Source of the DNA: Homoserinibacter sp. YIM 151385
Lineage (GTDB): Bacteria; Actinomycetota; Actinomycetes; Actinomycetales; Microbacteriaceae
DNA length: 64,000 nucleotides
Assembly (NCBI RefSeq): GCF_027912415.1
Contig: NZ_CP115175.1
Span: 2,356,001-2,420,000 of the forward strand
Direction: 5' to 3'
This document shows, one piece after another, positions 18,321 through 28,100 of this stretch. The notes under the pieces were generated by a model that was given only the letters and a program-made list of their open reading frames with translations, ran no database searches and was not told the DNA's origin. Every line of letters begins with the position of its first letter. The stretch's first letter is position 1. The position numbers were made by a program, and so were the translations under genes.

Positions 18321-18791
18321 GTGAAGTCCATCGTGTACTCGAGTCGTGCGACGGCGGAGATGACCTCGGAAGCGCTCAGCTCGATCCTCGAGACCAGCCG
18401 ACGCAACAACGAGCGTCTCGGGATCACGGGTCTGATGCTGTACCGCCGCCGACGGTTCTTCCAGCTGATGGAGGGTCCCGCCGCGGACATCGACGAGCGT
18501 CTCGAGGTGATCGAGCGCGACAGCCGCCACGAGCAGCTGCACGTGCACCTGAGCTACGACGTCGAGCGCCGCCAGTTCCCGGCGTGGTCGATGGGATTCG
18601 ATGCCGTCTCCGACGACGCCGCCCGCAGCCTCCCCGGATACCGCTCCTCGATCAGCGACCTCTTCACCGCACCGGTGGATCGCTACGACCCGTTCCTTCC
18701 GGCGCTGCACGAGCTCATGCGCTGGTATCAGGATGCCGCGAGCGTGGGCGTGGGCGGCGCGCCCCGCGGCGGTGACGCCCCCGGGCGGTGA
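18321..18791 (+). CDS. BLUF-domain blue-light photoreceptor
   Basis: 156-residue flavin (FAD) photoreceptor. The key residues fall at the same spacing as in AppA: Tyr6 (Tyr21), Asn30 (Asn45), Gln48 (Gln63), Trp89 (Trp104) and Met91 (Met106), within YSSR, SRRNNERLGITG, FFQLMEG and AWSMG. The domain fills residues 1-95. The rest is a short helical C-terminal extension with a Gly-rich end and no output domain, so it is a stand-alone short BLUF protein acting by protein contact. GTG 18321 has GGAGGA six bases upstream. Confidence 0.92.
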   Translation: MKSIVYSSRATAEMTSEALSSILETSRRNNERLGITGLMLYRRRRFFQLMEGPAADIDERLEVIERDSRHEQLHVHLSYDVERRQFPAWSMGFDAVSDDAARSLPGYRSSISDLFTAPVDRYDPFLPALHELMRWYQDAASVGVGGAPRGGDAPGR

Positions 18792-18839
18792 TGCCCCGGC
18801 CGTGACGCCCCCAGCCGGCGCATGTCGTATCGTCGACAC

Positions 18840-19028
18840 ATGTTGGCTACGGCGGTCAAGACCGGCGAGATCGTCATGGAGACCTCGTCGATCTCCCCTG
18901 TCGGTCTCGGCCGACTGTCGCCCGCGACCTGGGTCTGGTTGGCGATGATGGCGTTCGGCGGGGTCGTCGCCGCCGTGGTCGCCGTCATCGAGCGGTCGCG
19001 ACACGACCGCGAGGATCCGGACGACTGA
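18840..19028 (+). CDS. Small single-span membrane protein
   Basis: 62 residues with one transmembrane segment (WVWLAMMAFGGVVAAVVAVI) and a charged C-terminal tail (RSRHDREDPDD). No family is recognised. ATG 18840 is preferred over the in-frame ATG at 18822 because TATCGT (18828-18833) precedes it by exactly six bases, matching leaderless genes elsewhere in the window. The -10 region is flanked by a TGTCG/CGACA inverted repeat (18823-18838). It lies between the BLUF gene and the ROK repressor, with no evident link. Confidence 0.5.
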   Translation: MLATAVKTGEIVMETSSISPVGLGRLSPATWVWLAMMAFGGVVAAVVAVIERSRHDREDPDD

Positions 19029-19161
19029 TCGCGGGCACGAGCTGACGAGGCGGCGCCGATGCGACATCGATCCGTGTCCCCGTCGCCCCGGTCCGACGAC
19101 GTCGCGTCGTCTCACGGCGCATTCCGCGACCTCCGGCGCCACCAAATACCATTGGGTCGGC

Positions 19162-20406
19162 GTGGTGGCGTATCCGCCAGCGAGGAAGGTTGCTGAATTG
19201 CCAACGGGGACGAACCTTCCGGCGGTCGGGTGGTACAACCGGACCGTCATCATCGACGCGGTCCGGCGGGCCTCCGAGGGCATCAGCCGCGTCGAGCTGG
19301 TCGCGCTGACCAGGCTGTCCGCGCAGACGGTCTCGAAGGTGTGCGCCGCGCTCGTGCGGGAGGGCGTCTTCGAGGAGAGCGGGCGGCAGGGTGCCGGCGT
19401 GGGCAAGCCGCGCACGATGCTCCGGCTCCGTGCCGGCCACACCTACAGCGTCGGCGTGCACATCGACCCGACCCAGATCGCGACCGTCCTGGTGGATCTC
19501 ACGGGCGCCTCCGTCGCCCACCGCGTCCTGCCCCTCGTCGAGATCCCCGACCTCGACGACGCGCTCTCCGAGATCGTCGCCGCCGTGGACGAGCTGACCG
19601 AGCGGCACGGCATCCCGCGCGACGCGCTCGTCGGGGTGGGGGTCGCGGTCCCCGGGCCCATCGACGTGCGGAGCGGCGTCGTGCTCGATCCGCCCTTCCT
19701 TCCCCAGTGGGGTCACGCGGACGTCCTGTCGCGGTTGACCGAGCTCTTCGACCTCCCGGTGCTGCTCGAGAAGGATGTCACCGCCGCCGTCGTGGGGGAG
19801 CGGTGGTCGAACACCTCGACCGACCTCAGCAACATGCTCTTCCTGTACTACGGGACCGGGGTGGGCGCCGGGCTCGTCGTCGGCAATCAGGTCATCAGGG
19901 GAGCGACCGGGAACGCCGGCGACGTGGGGGATCTGCTGATCCGCTCCGACGATGTCGCGAACCTGGGCGGGGCGCTCCTGCCCACGCGCGTCGTCGAGCT
20001 CGCGCGTGAGCGGGGGATCCTCCCCGCCTCGACGCCCGGCGCCGCCGTGAGCCCGGTGCGGGACGACTTCGCCCGGATCGTCGAGGCCGCGGCGGGAGGC
20101 GATGGCGCCGCGCGCGAGGTGATGGACGAGCTGGCCAGGGACATCGCGGCGGCCGTGACGGAGATCGTGAACCTCCTCGATCTCGACTCGATCGTCTTCG
20201 GGGGGCCGTATTGGACGCTCATCGCCGATCTGGTCGGCGATTCGGTCGCGCAGCGCGTCCGCGAGTCGAAGAACATCGTCCCCACGCATCCCATCAGCTT
20301 CTTCAGCGCATCCTCCGGCGATCAGGTCATCGCGATGGGCGCCGCGGCGCTCGTGCTCGACCGCCATTTCGCGCCGCAGGCGGACGGCCTGCTCATCCGC
20401 CGCTGA
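19162..20406 (+). CDS. ROK-family transcriptional repressor
   Basis: Sugar-responsive repressor of 414 residues: N-terminal winged HTH (VELVALTRLSAQTVSKVCAAL) and a C-terminal sugar-kinase-like ROK domain (GVAVPGPIDVRSG, YYGTGVGAG, NAGDVGD). The CxCGxxGC zinc motif of true ROK kinases is absent, supporting a regulator. GTG 19162 may be leaderless, with TACCAT at 19147-19152. An in-frame TTG at 19198 with GAGGAAGG upstream is an alternative. A CCAA-N6-TTGG inverted repeat (19142-19155) overlaps the promoter and may be its own operator. It probably controls the downstream importer-sulfatase operon. Confidence 0.88.
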   Translation: MVAYPPARKVAELPTGTNLPAVGWYNRTVIIDAVRRASEGISRVELVALTRLSAQTVSKVCAALVREGVFEESGRQGAGVGKPRTMLRLRAGHTYSVGVHIDPTQIATVLVDLTGASVAHRVLPLVEIPDLDDALSEIVAAVDELTERHGIPRDALVGVGVAVPGPIDVRSGVVLDPPFLPQWGHADVLSRLTELFDLPVLLEKDVTAAVVGERWSNTSTDLSNMLFLYYGTGVGAGLVVGNQVIRGATGNAGDVGDLLIRSDDVANLGGALLPTRVVELARERGILPASTPGAAVSPVRDDFARIVEAAAGGDGAAREVMDELARDIAAAVTEIVNLLDLDSIVFGGPYWTLIADLVGDSVAQRVRESKNIVPTHPISFFSASSGDQVIAMGAAALVLDRHFAPQADGLLIRR

Positions 20407-20435
20407 TGCTCGCCGCGTCGGAGTCGGCGCCGCGA

Positions 20436-20464
20436 TTGATTAGTCCGTCATAATGAGATATAAA
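20436..20464 (+). promoter_or_regulatory. Promoter of the glycan-importer operon
   Basis: TTGATT (20436-20441) and TATAAA (20459-20464) are separated by 17 bases, the most canonical promoter in the window, in an AT-rich island of about 40 bases. The palindrome TCATAATGA (20448-20456) sits in the spacer and could be a ROK operator. Transcription would begin near 20,471, giving a leader of about 37 bases to ATG 20508. Confidence 0.7.
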
Positions 20465-20507
20465 TGTGCTCGCGAATCTTCGCCAGCCAACGAGCAAGGG
20501 AGCTCCC

Positions 20508-21854
20508 ATGAGATTGAGGTCCAAGTCGATCGCGATCGCGACGGGCGTCGCCGTCGCGGTGTCGGCCCTGGCCGGGTGCAGCGCACCGGCCGCCGACCCC
20601 ACGCACATCAAGGTCGCGTTCTGGTCGGGATCCGATCCCTCCCTCAAGGACTTCCTCGGCGGCGTCGCCGCCGAGCTCGAGGAGGCCGACTCCGACATCA
20701 CCGTCGAGCTGGTCCCCGTGGCCGGCACGGCCGACGACTACAAGTCGAAGCTGCAGCTCATGGCGCGCACGGAGTCGACCGCGCCCGACGTGATCTACGA
20801 GGACTCGTTCCTCGTGAAGTCGGATGCCGCGGCCGGGTACCTCGCGCCGCTCGACGACTACGTCGCCGAGTGGGACGACTGGTCGCTCTTCTCGGAGGGC
20901 GTGCAGGAGGCCGGCGCCGGCGAGGACGGCAAGATCTACGGGATCTCGGCGGGCACCGACCTGCGCGCCATCTGGTACAACAAGGACATCCTCTCGGCGG
21001 CGGGCCTCGAGACGCCGTGGCAGCCCGAGACGTGGCAGGACATCCTCGATGCCGCGGAGGCGGTCGCCGCGACGAGCCCCGACGTCATCCCGCTCAACCT
21101 CTACGCCGGCAAGGCGGCGGGAGAGGCGAGCTCGATCCAGGGCTTCCAGATGCTGCTCTCCGGAACGGACGACTGGCTGGTCGACGACGGGGGCAAGTGG
21201 GTGCTCGGCTCCCAGGGCTTCCGAGACGCGCTGCAGTTCGTCGAGGACGTCTACCAGAACGACCTCGGCCCCTCGCCGCAGCTGACCAGCAGCGCCGACT
21301 ACAAGGGCCAGATCTCCAACCAGCTGCTGCCGGAGGGCAAGCTCGCCATAGCGATCGACGGCTCGTGGATGCCGACCACCTGGGTCGAGGGCGGCGCGGC
21401 GCCGTGGCCCGGCTGGGAGGACACCATGGGCGTCGCCGCCATGCCGACCCAGAACGGACAGGAGCCCGGCACGACGGCGATGTCCGGCGGGTGGCTGCTC
21501 TCGATGGGCGCCAAGAGCACGGCGAAGGACCTCGCCTGGCGGTACATCTCGACGGCGCTCAACCAGGAGAACTCCGCGAAGCTCGCCGAGGCGCTCGTCA
21601 TCACCGGCGCTCGCTCCGACGTCTCGCCCAGCGAGGAGTACCTCGCGAAGAACCCCACCGCCGACTTCTTCTCCGAGCTGGTCGCGACCACCCACTTCCG
21701 GCCGGCGACCGAGGACTACCCGCGCATCTCCAGCGAGATCCAGGTGGCGACCGAGGAGGTCATCACCGGCAGCGCGACGGTCGAGGATGCGGCGCGCCGC
21801 TGGGACGACACCGTGACGAAGATCGTGGGCGACGAGAACACCGTGAAGGGCTGA
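20508..21854 (+). CDS. Sugar ABC transporter substrate-binding lipoprotein
   Basis: Extracellular solute-binding protein, family 1 type, 448 residues. A lipobox LAGC with Cys near residue 25 follows a basic, hydrophobic signal peptide. The mature part starts with IKVAFWSGSDPS and has the usual DVIYEDS and GIPVGT-like (GISAGTDLRAIWYN) segments of carbohydrate binders. ATG 20508 has AGGGAG five bases upstream; a GTG at 20466 in the same frame would spoil the signal peptide. First gene of an operon with two permeases, a sulfatase and two glycosidases. Confidence 0.93.
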   Translation: MRLRSKSIAIATGVAVAVSALAGCSAPAADPTHIKVAFWSGSDPSLKDFLGGVAAELEEADSDITVELVPVAGTADDYKSKLQLMARTESTAPDVIYEDSFLVKSDAAAGYLAPLDDYVAEWDDWSLFSEGVQEAGAGEDGKIYGISAGTDLRAIWYNKDILSAAGLETPWQPETWQDILDAAEAVAATSPDVIPLNLYAGKAAGEASSIQGFQMLLSGTDDWLVDDGGKWVLGSQGFRDALQFVEDVYQNDLGPSPQLTSSADYKGQISNQLLPEGKLAIAIDGSWMPTTWVEGGAAPWPGWEDTMGVAAMPTQNGQEPGTTAMSGGWLLSMGAKSTAKDLAWRYISTALNQENSAKLAEALVITGARSDVSPSEEYLAKNPTADFFSELVATTHFRPATEDYPRISSEIQVATEEVITGSATVEDAARRWDDTVTKIVGDENTVKG

Positions 21855-21858
21855 TCGG

Positions 21859-22785
21859 GTGACGTCGCTGTCATCGGCGCCGACCGGCGCGCGCCGCAGG
21901 CGCGGCCGGTCGGCCTCACGGTCCCTCGCCCGCTCGATCCCGCTCCTGCCCGGTGTGGTGCTGCTCGGCGTCTTCATGGCGGGCCCCATCGTCACCGCCA
22001 TCGTGGGCTCCTTCACCGACTCCTCGCTCACGGGGGCGGCGGCATCCAGCTCGTCCTGGGTCGGGCTGCAGAACTACATCGACCTGTTCACGAGCCCCGA
22101 CTTCCCGAACGCGGTCTGGCTCACGGTCGTGTTCGTGCTCGTGTCCGGCGTGATCGGGCAGAACGTCGTCGGCATGGTCCTCGCACTGCTGCTCCGCTCG
22201 GGCAGCCGCAGGGTCGGCGGATTCGTGAGCACCTTCGTGATCGCCGCGTGGGTGCTGCCCGAGATCGTCGGCGCCTTCGCGGGCTACGCGTTCTTCAGCG
22301 AGGACGGGACCCTCAACGCCGTCCTCGCGGGGCTCGGGCTCGAGACCGTCCCCTGGCTCTACGCCTTCCCCATGATGTCGGTCATCATCGCGAACATCTG
22401 GCGAGGGTCGGCGATGTCGATGATGATCTACTCCGCCGCCCTGCAGGGCATCCCCGCCGAGATCACGGAGGCCGCCGAGATCGACGGCGCGTCCGGGATC
22501 AAGCGGTTCTTCCTCGTCACGCTGCCGATGATCCGCAGCAGCATCGCGACGAACATGATGCTGATCGTCCTGCACACCCTGTCGGTGTTCACCCTGATCT
22601 GGGTGATGACGGTCGGCGGGCCGGGGAACAGCAGCACGACGCTGCCGGTCCTCGCCTACCAGGAGGCGTTCAAGTACTCGCAGCTCGGCTACGGCACGGC
22701 GATCGCCGCCGTCATGCTCGTCGTCGGCGCGATCTTCTCGGTGATGTACCTGCGCGCCCTGCGCACGGACGGAGGCCCCGAATGA
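21859..22785 (+). CDS. Sugar ABC transporter permease, MalF type
   Basis: 308-residue inner-membrane permease with six predicted helices and the EAA loop EITEAAEIDGASGIKRFFLVTLP that docks on the ATPase. The first 25 residues are Arg/Ser-rich and cytosolic. GTG 21859 starts four bases after the binding-protein stop. It ends with an ATGA overlap with the second permease, as in a typical CUT1 importer. Confidence 0.93.
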   Translation: MTSLSSAPTGARRRRGRSASRSLARSIPLLPGVVLLGVFMAGPIVTAIVGSFTDSSLTGAAASSSSWVGLQNYIDLFTSPDFPNAVWLTVVFVLVSGVIGQNVVGMVLALLLRSGSRRVGGFVSTFVIAAWVLPEIVGAFAGYAFFSEDGTLNAVLAGLGLETVPWLYAFPMMSVIIANIWRGSAMSMMIYSAALQGIPAEITEAAEIDGASGIKRFFLVTLPMIRSSIATNMMLIVLHTLSVFTLIWVMTVGGPGNSSTTLPVLAYQEAFKYSQLGYGTAIAAVMLVVGAIFSVMYLRALRTDGGPE

Positions 22786-23615
22786 GCATGACCTCTCCCA
22801 GCGGACGCGGGCTCCGCCTCGCCGTGAACCTGGTGCTGCTCGTCGTCGGCCTGCTCTTCGCGCTGCCGCTGCTGTGGATGGTGCTCGCCTCCGTCGACGC
22901 CTCGGCCACGCTCGCGCTGCAGGCGCCCTCGCTCACGCTCGACAACTTCGCGAAGGTGCTCACGCCGGATCTCGCCGGCCTCCCGCTGCTGAACAGCTTC
23001 CTGCTCTCGGCCGGCTGCGCCGTGATCACGGTCGCGCTCGCGACCCTGGCCGCGTATCCCCTGTCGCGCTACCGCACGAAGTTCAACAAGCGCTTCCTCT
23101 ACACGCTGCTGTTCGCGACGTCGCTGCCGATGACCGTCCTCATGGTCCCGGTGTACTCGCTGTTCGCCCAGCTCAACCTCATCGACTCGCTTCCCGGGAC
23201 CACGCTGTTCCTCGCGGCGTCGGAGCTGCCCTGGGCGATCTGGCTCATGAAGAACTTCGTCGACTCCGTGCCGACCGAGCTCGAGGAGGCGGCCTGGGTC
23301 GACGGCGCCTCCAGCATGCGCGCGCTGTGGACGATCATCGTCCCGCTCATCCGCCCGGGGCTCGCCGTCGTGGGGATCTACGTGTTCTCCCACGCCTGGG
23401 GCAACTTCTTCGTGCCCTACGTCCTGCTGCTCAGCCAGCAGTACCAGCCTGCGGCGGTGAGCATCTTCACCTTCTTCGGAGAGTACGGCGCGGTCGCCTA
23501 CGGACAGCTCGCCGCCTACTCCCTCGTCTACTCGGCTCCCGTGCTCGCGCTCTACGCCTTCGTGTGGAAGTCGCTCGGCGGCGGCTCCGCACTGGCCGGA
23601 GCGATGAAGGGATGA
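22782..23615 (+). CDS. Sugar ABC transporter permease, MalG type
   Basis: 277-residue CUT1 partner permease with an EAA loop (ELEEAAWVDGASSMRALWTIIVP). ATG 22782 overlaps the previous stop by four bases; longer upstream frames only shadow the MalF gene. No ATPase gene accompanies the importer, so it probably uses a shared MsiK-like ATPase encoded elsewhere, as is usual in actinobacteria. Confidence 0.93.
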   Translation: MSMTSPSGRGLRLAVNLVLLVVGLLFALPLLWMVLASVDASATLALQAPSLTLDNFAKVLTPDLAGLPLLNSFLLSAGCAVITVALATLAAYPLSRYRTKFNKRFLYTLLFATSLPMTVLMVPVYSLFAQLNLIDSLPGTTLFLAASELPWAIWLMKNFVDSVPTELEEAAWVDGASSMRALWTIIVPLIRPGLAVVGIYVFSHAWGNFFVPYVLLLSQQYQPAAVSIFTFFGEYGAVAYGQLAAYSLVYSAPVLALYAFVWKSLGGGSALAGAMKG

Positions 23616-23649
23616 GCCGAAGCTCCCGCTCACGAAAGGAACCGCCCGA

Positions 23650-25080
23650 GTGACTGCCGCCCGGCGACCCAACATCGTCCTCATCCTCACCGACGACCAC
23701 GCCGCGCACGCCATCGGCGCCTACGGCTCGGTCGTCAACCGCACGCCGCGTATCGACGAGATCGCGGCCGAGGGGCGCGTGCTCGAGAACTGCTTCTGCA
23801 CGAACTCGCTGTGCGCGCCCTCGCGCGCCAGCATCCTGACGGGCGCGTACAGCCACGTGAACGGCGTGACGACGCTCGGCGCCCACATCGACGCCTCGCA
23901 GCCCACCTTCGTCTCGGCGCTGCGGGAGAGCGGATACCGCACGGCGATCGTGGGGAAGTGGCACCTCGGCGACGGCGCGCCCCACGACCCGCAGGGCTTC
24001 GACTACTGGGATGTCCTCGTCGAGCAGGGCGAGTACTTCGACCCCACGTTCCTGTCCGCGGAGGGCCGGCGCACCGTCCCCGGCTACGCGACGGATGTCA
24101 TCACCGACCTGGCGCTCGAGTGGGCGGAGCAGCAGGAGGGCGACGCGCCCTGGTGCCTCCTGATCTGGCACAAGGCGCCGCACCGGCCCTGGGAGCCCGA
24201 CGAGGCCCACAAGGGCATGTACTCCGATCCCATCCCGGTCCCCGCGACCTTCGGCGACGACTACGCCACGCGGACCTCCGCCGCCCACCGGGCGACCATG
24301 CGGGTGGCCGACGACCTCACGCTCGAGGACCTCAAGGAGTACCCGCCGCCCGGCCTCACCTACGAGGAGACCGCGCTCTGGAAGTACCAGCGCTACATGG
24401 AGGACTACCTGGCCTGCGTCGCCTCGGTCGACGACAACGTCGGCCGGGTCCTCGACTGGCTCCGGGGGCGCGAGCTCTTCGACGACACCCTCGTCATGTA
24501 CAGCTCCGACCAGGGCTTCTACCTCGGCGACCACGGCTGGTACGACAAGCGGCTCATGTACGACGAGGCGCTGCGCATGCCGCTGCTCGTCAGCTACCCG
24601 CGGCAGATCCCGGCGGACGGCACCCGGCTCGGGCAGATCGTCACGAACGTCGACTTCGCCCAGACCATCCTCGAGGCGGCCGGAGTGGCCGCCCCGGAGC
24701 GGATGCAGGGCGTGAGCATCTGGCCGCAGCTGACCTCCGACCCCGAGCGGCCGACGCGCGACGCCATGTACTACCGGTACTACGAGCACGGCGACTCCAA
24801 CCACGGCGTCTTCTCGCATTACGGCGTCCGGACCGAGCGGCACAAGCTCATCTACTTCACGGCGGACGGCGAGGGGCAGCCGTGGACCTCCAACCTGGTC
24901 TTCACCCCCGACTGGGAGCTCTACGACCTCGTCGAGGACCCGGACGAGCTGCGCAACGTCGTCCACGATCCCGCCTACGCCGAGGTCCGGGACGAGCTCA
25001 TCGACCTCCTGGCGCGCGTGCAGCGCGAGGCGGGGGACACCCCGCACCCCTCGCAGGCGCTCATGGACCCCCGCACCTGA
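23650..25080 (+). CDS. Type I sulfatase (formylglycine-dependent)
   Basis: 476-residue alkaline-phosphatase-superfamily sulfatase that would remove sulfate esters from glycans. Metal ligands are seen in LILTDDHA near the N-terminus. The modification motif CAPSR (Cys55-Arg59) is the site where Cys is oxidised to formylglycine. A second metal site (YSSDQGFYLGDHGWYDK) lies near residue 285. There is no signal peptide, so substrates are likely desulfated inside the cell after import. GTG 23650 has AAAGGAA upstream. The maturation enzyme is encoded at 32,630-33,670. The sulfated sugar is unknown. Confidence 0.93.
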   Translation: MTAARRPNIVLILTDDHAAHAIGAYGSVVNRTPRIDEIAAEGRVLENCFCTNSLCAPSRASILTGAYSHVNGVTTLGAHIDASQPTFVSALRESGYRTAIVGKWHLGDGAPHDPQGFDYWDVLVEQGEYFDPTFLSAEGRRTVPGYATDVITDLALEWAEQQEGDAPWCLLIWHKAPHRPWEPDEAHKGMYSDPIPVPATFGDDYATRTSAAHRATMRVADDLTLEDLKEYPPPGLTYEETALWKYQRYMEDYLACVASVDDNVGRVLDWLRGRELFDDTLVMYSSDQGFYLGDHGWYDKRLMYDEALRMPLLVSYPRQIPADGTRLGQIVTNVDFAQTILEAAGVAAPERMQGVSIWPQLTSDPERPTRDAMYYRYYEHGDSNHGVFSHYGVRTERHKLIYFTADGEGQPWTSNLVFTPDWELYDLVEDPDELRNVVHDPAYAEVRDELIDLLARVQREAGDTPHPSQALMDPRT

Positions 25081-25126
25081 TCGACGGCCGCCGCCGTCCC
25101 GATCTCCGCACTCTCGAAAGGCCCCC

Positions 25127-28100
25127 GTGCACGACACCGCTGCGCTCATCACCAACCGCATCCGACGCTTCCGCCGCGAGCAGGTCCGCGCCGCCGTCGA
25201 GGGCGATCGTCGCGCGCTCACGGTGACCGCCTGGCGGGTTCCCGGCGAGCCGGTGGAGTTCGACCACGCGCTCGCGCAGAGCTACGAGCCGATCGCTCCC
25301 GGCGATGCGCTGGGCGCGCCCTGGTCCACCTGCTGGCTGCACGTCACGGGCGAGCTCCCGGAGACGGGGGCGGACGGCCGCTTCGTCGCGGAGGCCAGCA
25401 TCGACCTCGGCTTCACCCACGACCGCCCCGGCTTCCAGTCGGAGGGCCTGGTCTGGACGACCGACGGGCGCACCGTCAAGGGTGTGGAGCCGCTCAACTC
25501 CTACATCCCGCTCTCGGAGCGGCACGGGACCGTGCGCGGCGGCGCGATCGACTTCTACGTCGAGGCGGCCTCCAACCCCGATGTGACGGAGGGCTGGCAG
25601 TTCCGCCCGACCCGGCTGGGCGATCCCGAGACGGCGGGGACGGATCCCGCCTACCGGCTCGGGCGCGTCGACGTGCTCGTGCGCGACACGCAGGCCGCCG
25701 AGCTGGAGCAGGACCTCTGGACCCTCGCCGGGCTGCTCGAGCAGATCCCGGCCGACTCGACGCGCCACGCGCGGATCTCCCGCGCGATCGAGAACGCGAT
25801 GGACGCCTTCGATCCGGACGACGTCGTCGGGAGCGTGCCGGCGGCGAGGGCGCAGCTCGCCGACGTGCTGGCATCGCCGGCCAGCGCGAGCGCCCACCGC
25901 GTCGTCGCCGTCGGCCACGCGCACATCGACTCCGCCTGGCTCTGGCCCGTGCGGGAGACCGTCCGCAAGTGCGCGCGGACGTTCTCGAACGTGCTCGACC
26001 TGATGGACGCCGACCCCGACTTCGTGTTCGCCGCCTCCTCGGCGCAGCAGTACGCCTGGGTGGAGCGCGTCTACCCCGAGCTGTTCCAGCGGATCGCGGC
26101 GCGCGTCGCGGAGGGCCGCTGGGTCCCGGTCGGCGGCATGTGGGTCGAATCGGACACGAACCTGCCGGGAGGCGAGGCGCTCGCCCGGCAGTTCGTGATG
26201 GGCACCCGCTACTTCCAGGACGCGTTCGGGATCCGCTCGCGCGTCGGCTGGCTGCCCGACTCCTTCGGCTACTCCGCGGCGCTCCCGCAGATCCTCCGGC
26301 GCTCGGGGCTGCCCTCCTTCCTCTCGCAGAAGATCTCCTGGAACGAGACCAACACCTTCCCGCACCACACCTTCGAGTGGGAGGGCATCGACGGCTCGCG
26401 CGTGTTCACGCACTTCCCGCCGGTCGATCTCTACAACTCCGTGCTGAGCCCCGCCGAGCTCGCGCACGCGGAGCGCAACTTCGCCGACAAGGCGGACTCG
26501 TCCTCCTCGCTCGTCCCCTTCGGGCACGGCGACGGGGGCGGCGGCCCGACCCGCGAGATGCTCGCCGCGTCCCGCCGTGCGGCCTCGCTGGAGGGCTCGC
26601 CGAGAGTGCGCGTCGCCGGCCCGGAGGCCTTCTTCGACGAGGCGCGCGCGGAGTACGCGACGCCGCCCGTGTGGAGCGGCGAGATGTATCTCGAGCTGCA
26701 CCGCGGCACCTACACCTCGCAGGCGCGCACCAAGCGCGGCAACCGGCGCAGCGAGTCGCTGCTGCACGAGGCCGAGCTGTGGGCGACGACGGCCGCGCTC
26801 CGTGCGGGCCACGCGTATCCCGCCGAGCGGCTGACGGACATCTGGCGCCGGGTGCTGCTCCACCAGTTCCACGACGTGCTCCCCGGATCGTCGATCGCGT
26901 GGGTGCACCGCGAGGCGGAACGCGACTACGAGCTCATCGCCGCCGAGCTCGAGCAGATCATCGCCGAGGCGCTGGCCGCGCTGTCGCCGGCGGACGGGGA
27001 GCGCGCGCTCGCCAACTCGGGCCCCTTCGCGCAGGACGGCATCCTGTCGCTCGGCGCGGGCACGCCGCACATCGAGGACCGGGTCGAGGTGCACCGCGGG
27101 TCGGACGGCGTGGTCCTGCAGAACGCCGCCCTGCGCGCGCACATCGACGCCGACGGCCACGTGGTCTCGCTGGTCGACCGGGCGAGCGGGCGCGAGAGCG
27201 TTCCCCCCGGACAGCGTGCCGCGGTGCTGGAGCTGTACCGCGACACCCCGAACCAGTGGGACGCCTGGGACATCGATGCGCACTACCGCCGGCACCGTCG
27301 GGTGCTCGACGACGTGTCGGCCTGGGAGCTGGACGACGCCGACCCCTCGCGGCCGGTCGTCCGGGTCACGCGCGCCTTCGGCGGATCGACCGTCGTCGCG
27401 GAGATCTCGCTGTCGGCGAGGGCACGCGCACTCGACATCGCCTACGACATCGACTGGCACGAGAACCAGAAGCTCCTCAAGGCCGCGTTCCCGATCGATG
27501 TGCACGCCGAGTCCTCCGCCGCCGAGATCCAGTTCGGGCACGTCCGACGCTCCATCCTCGAGAACACGAGCTGGGATGCCGCCCGCTTCGAGACGAGCGG
27601 CCACCGGTGGGTCCACGTCGGCGAGACCGGCTTCGGCGCCGCGCTCGCCAACGACGCCAGCTACGGGCACGACGTGACCCGGAATCCGCGGGACGGCGGC
27701 GGCTCGTACGCCGTCATCCGCCAGTCGCTGCTGCGCGCGCCGCGGTTCCCCGACCCGCGCGCCGACGAGGGCCGGCACCGCTTCGCGCTCTCCGTGCGCC
27801 CGGGGGCGAGCGTGCGCGACGCGGTCGAGGAGGGCTACCGGCTGGCGTATCCGCTGCGTGCGGTCCCGGCCGACATCGCGCCGATCGCGGGCGTCGTGCG
27901 CGGGAACGCCGTGATCGAGACGGTGAAGCTCGCGGAGGACGGCAGCGGCGACCTCGTGCTGCGACTGTACGAGCCCCTCGGCGAGCGGGGGTCCTCCGAG
28001 CTCCGCATCGAGACCCCGGTCGACGAGATCTGGCAGACCGACCTCATCGAGGAGCGCGTCTCCCCCGAGGACGAGGCGCCCGCCTCCACCGCCGTGGACG

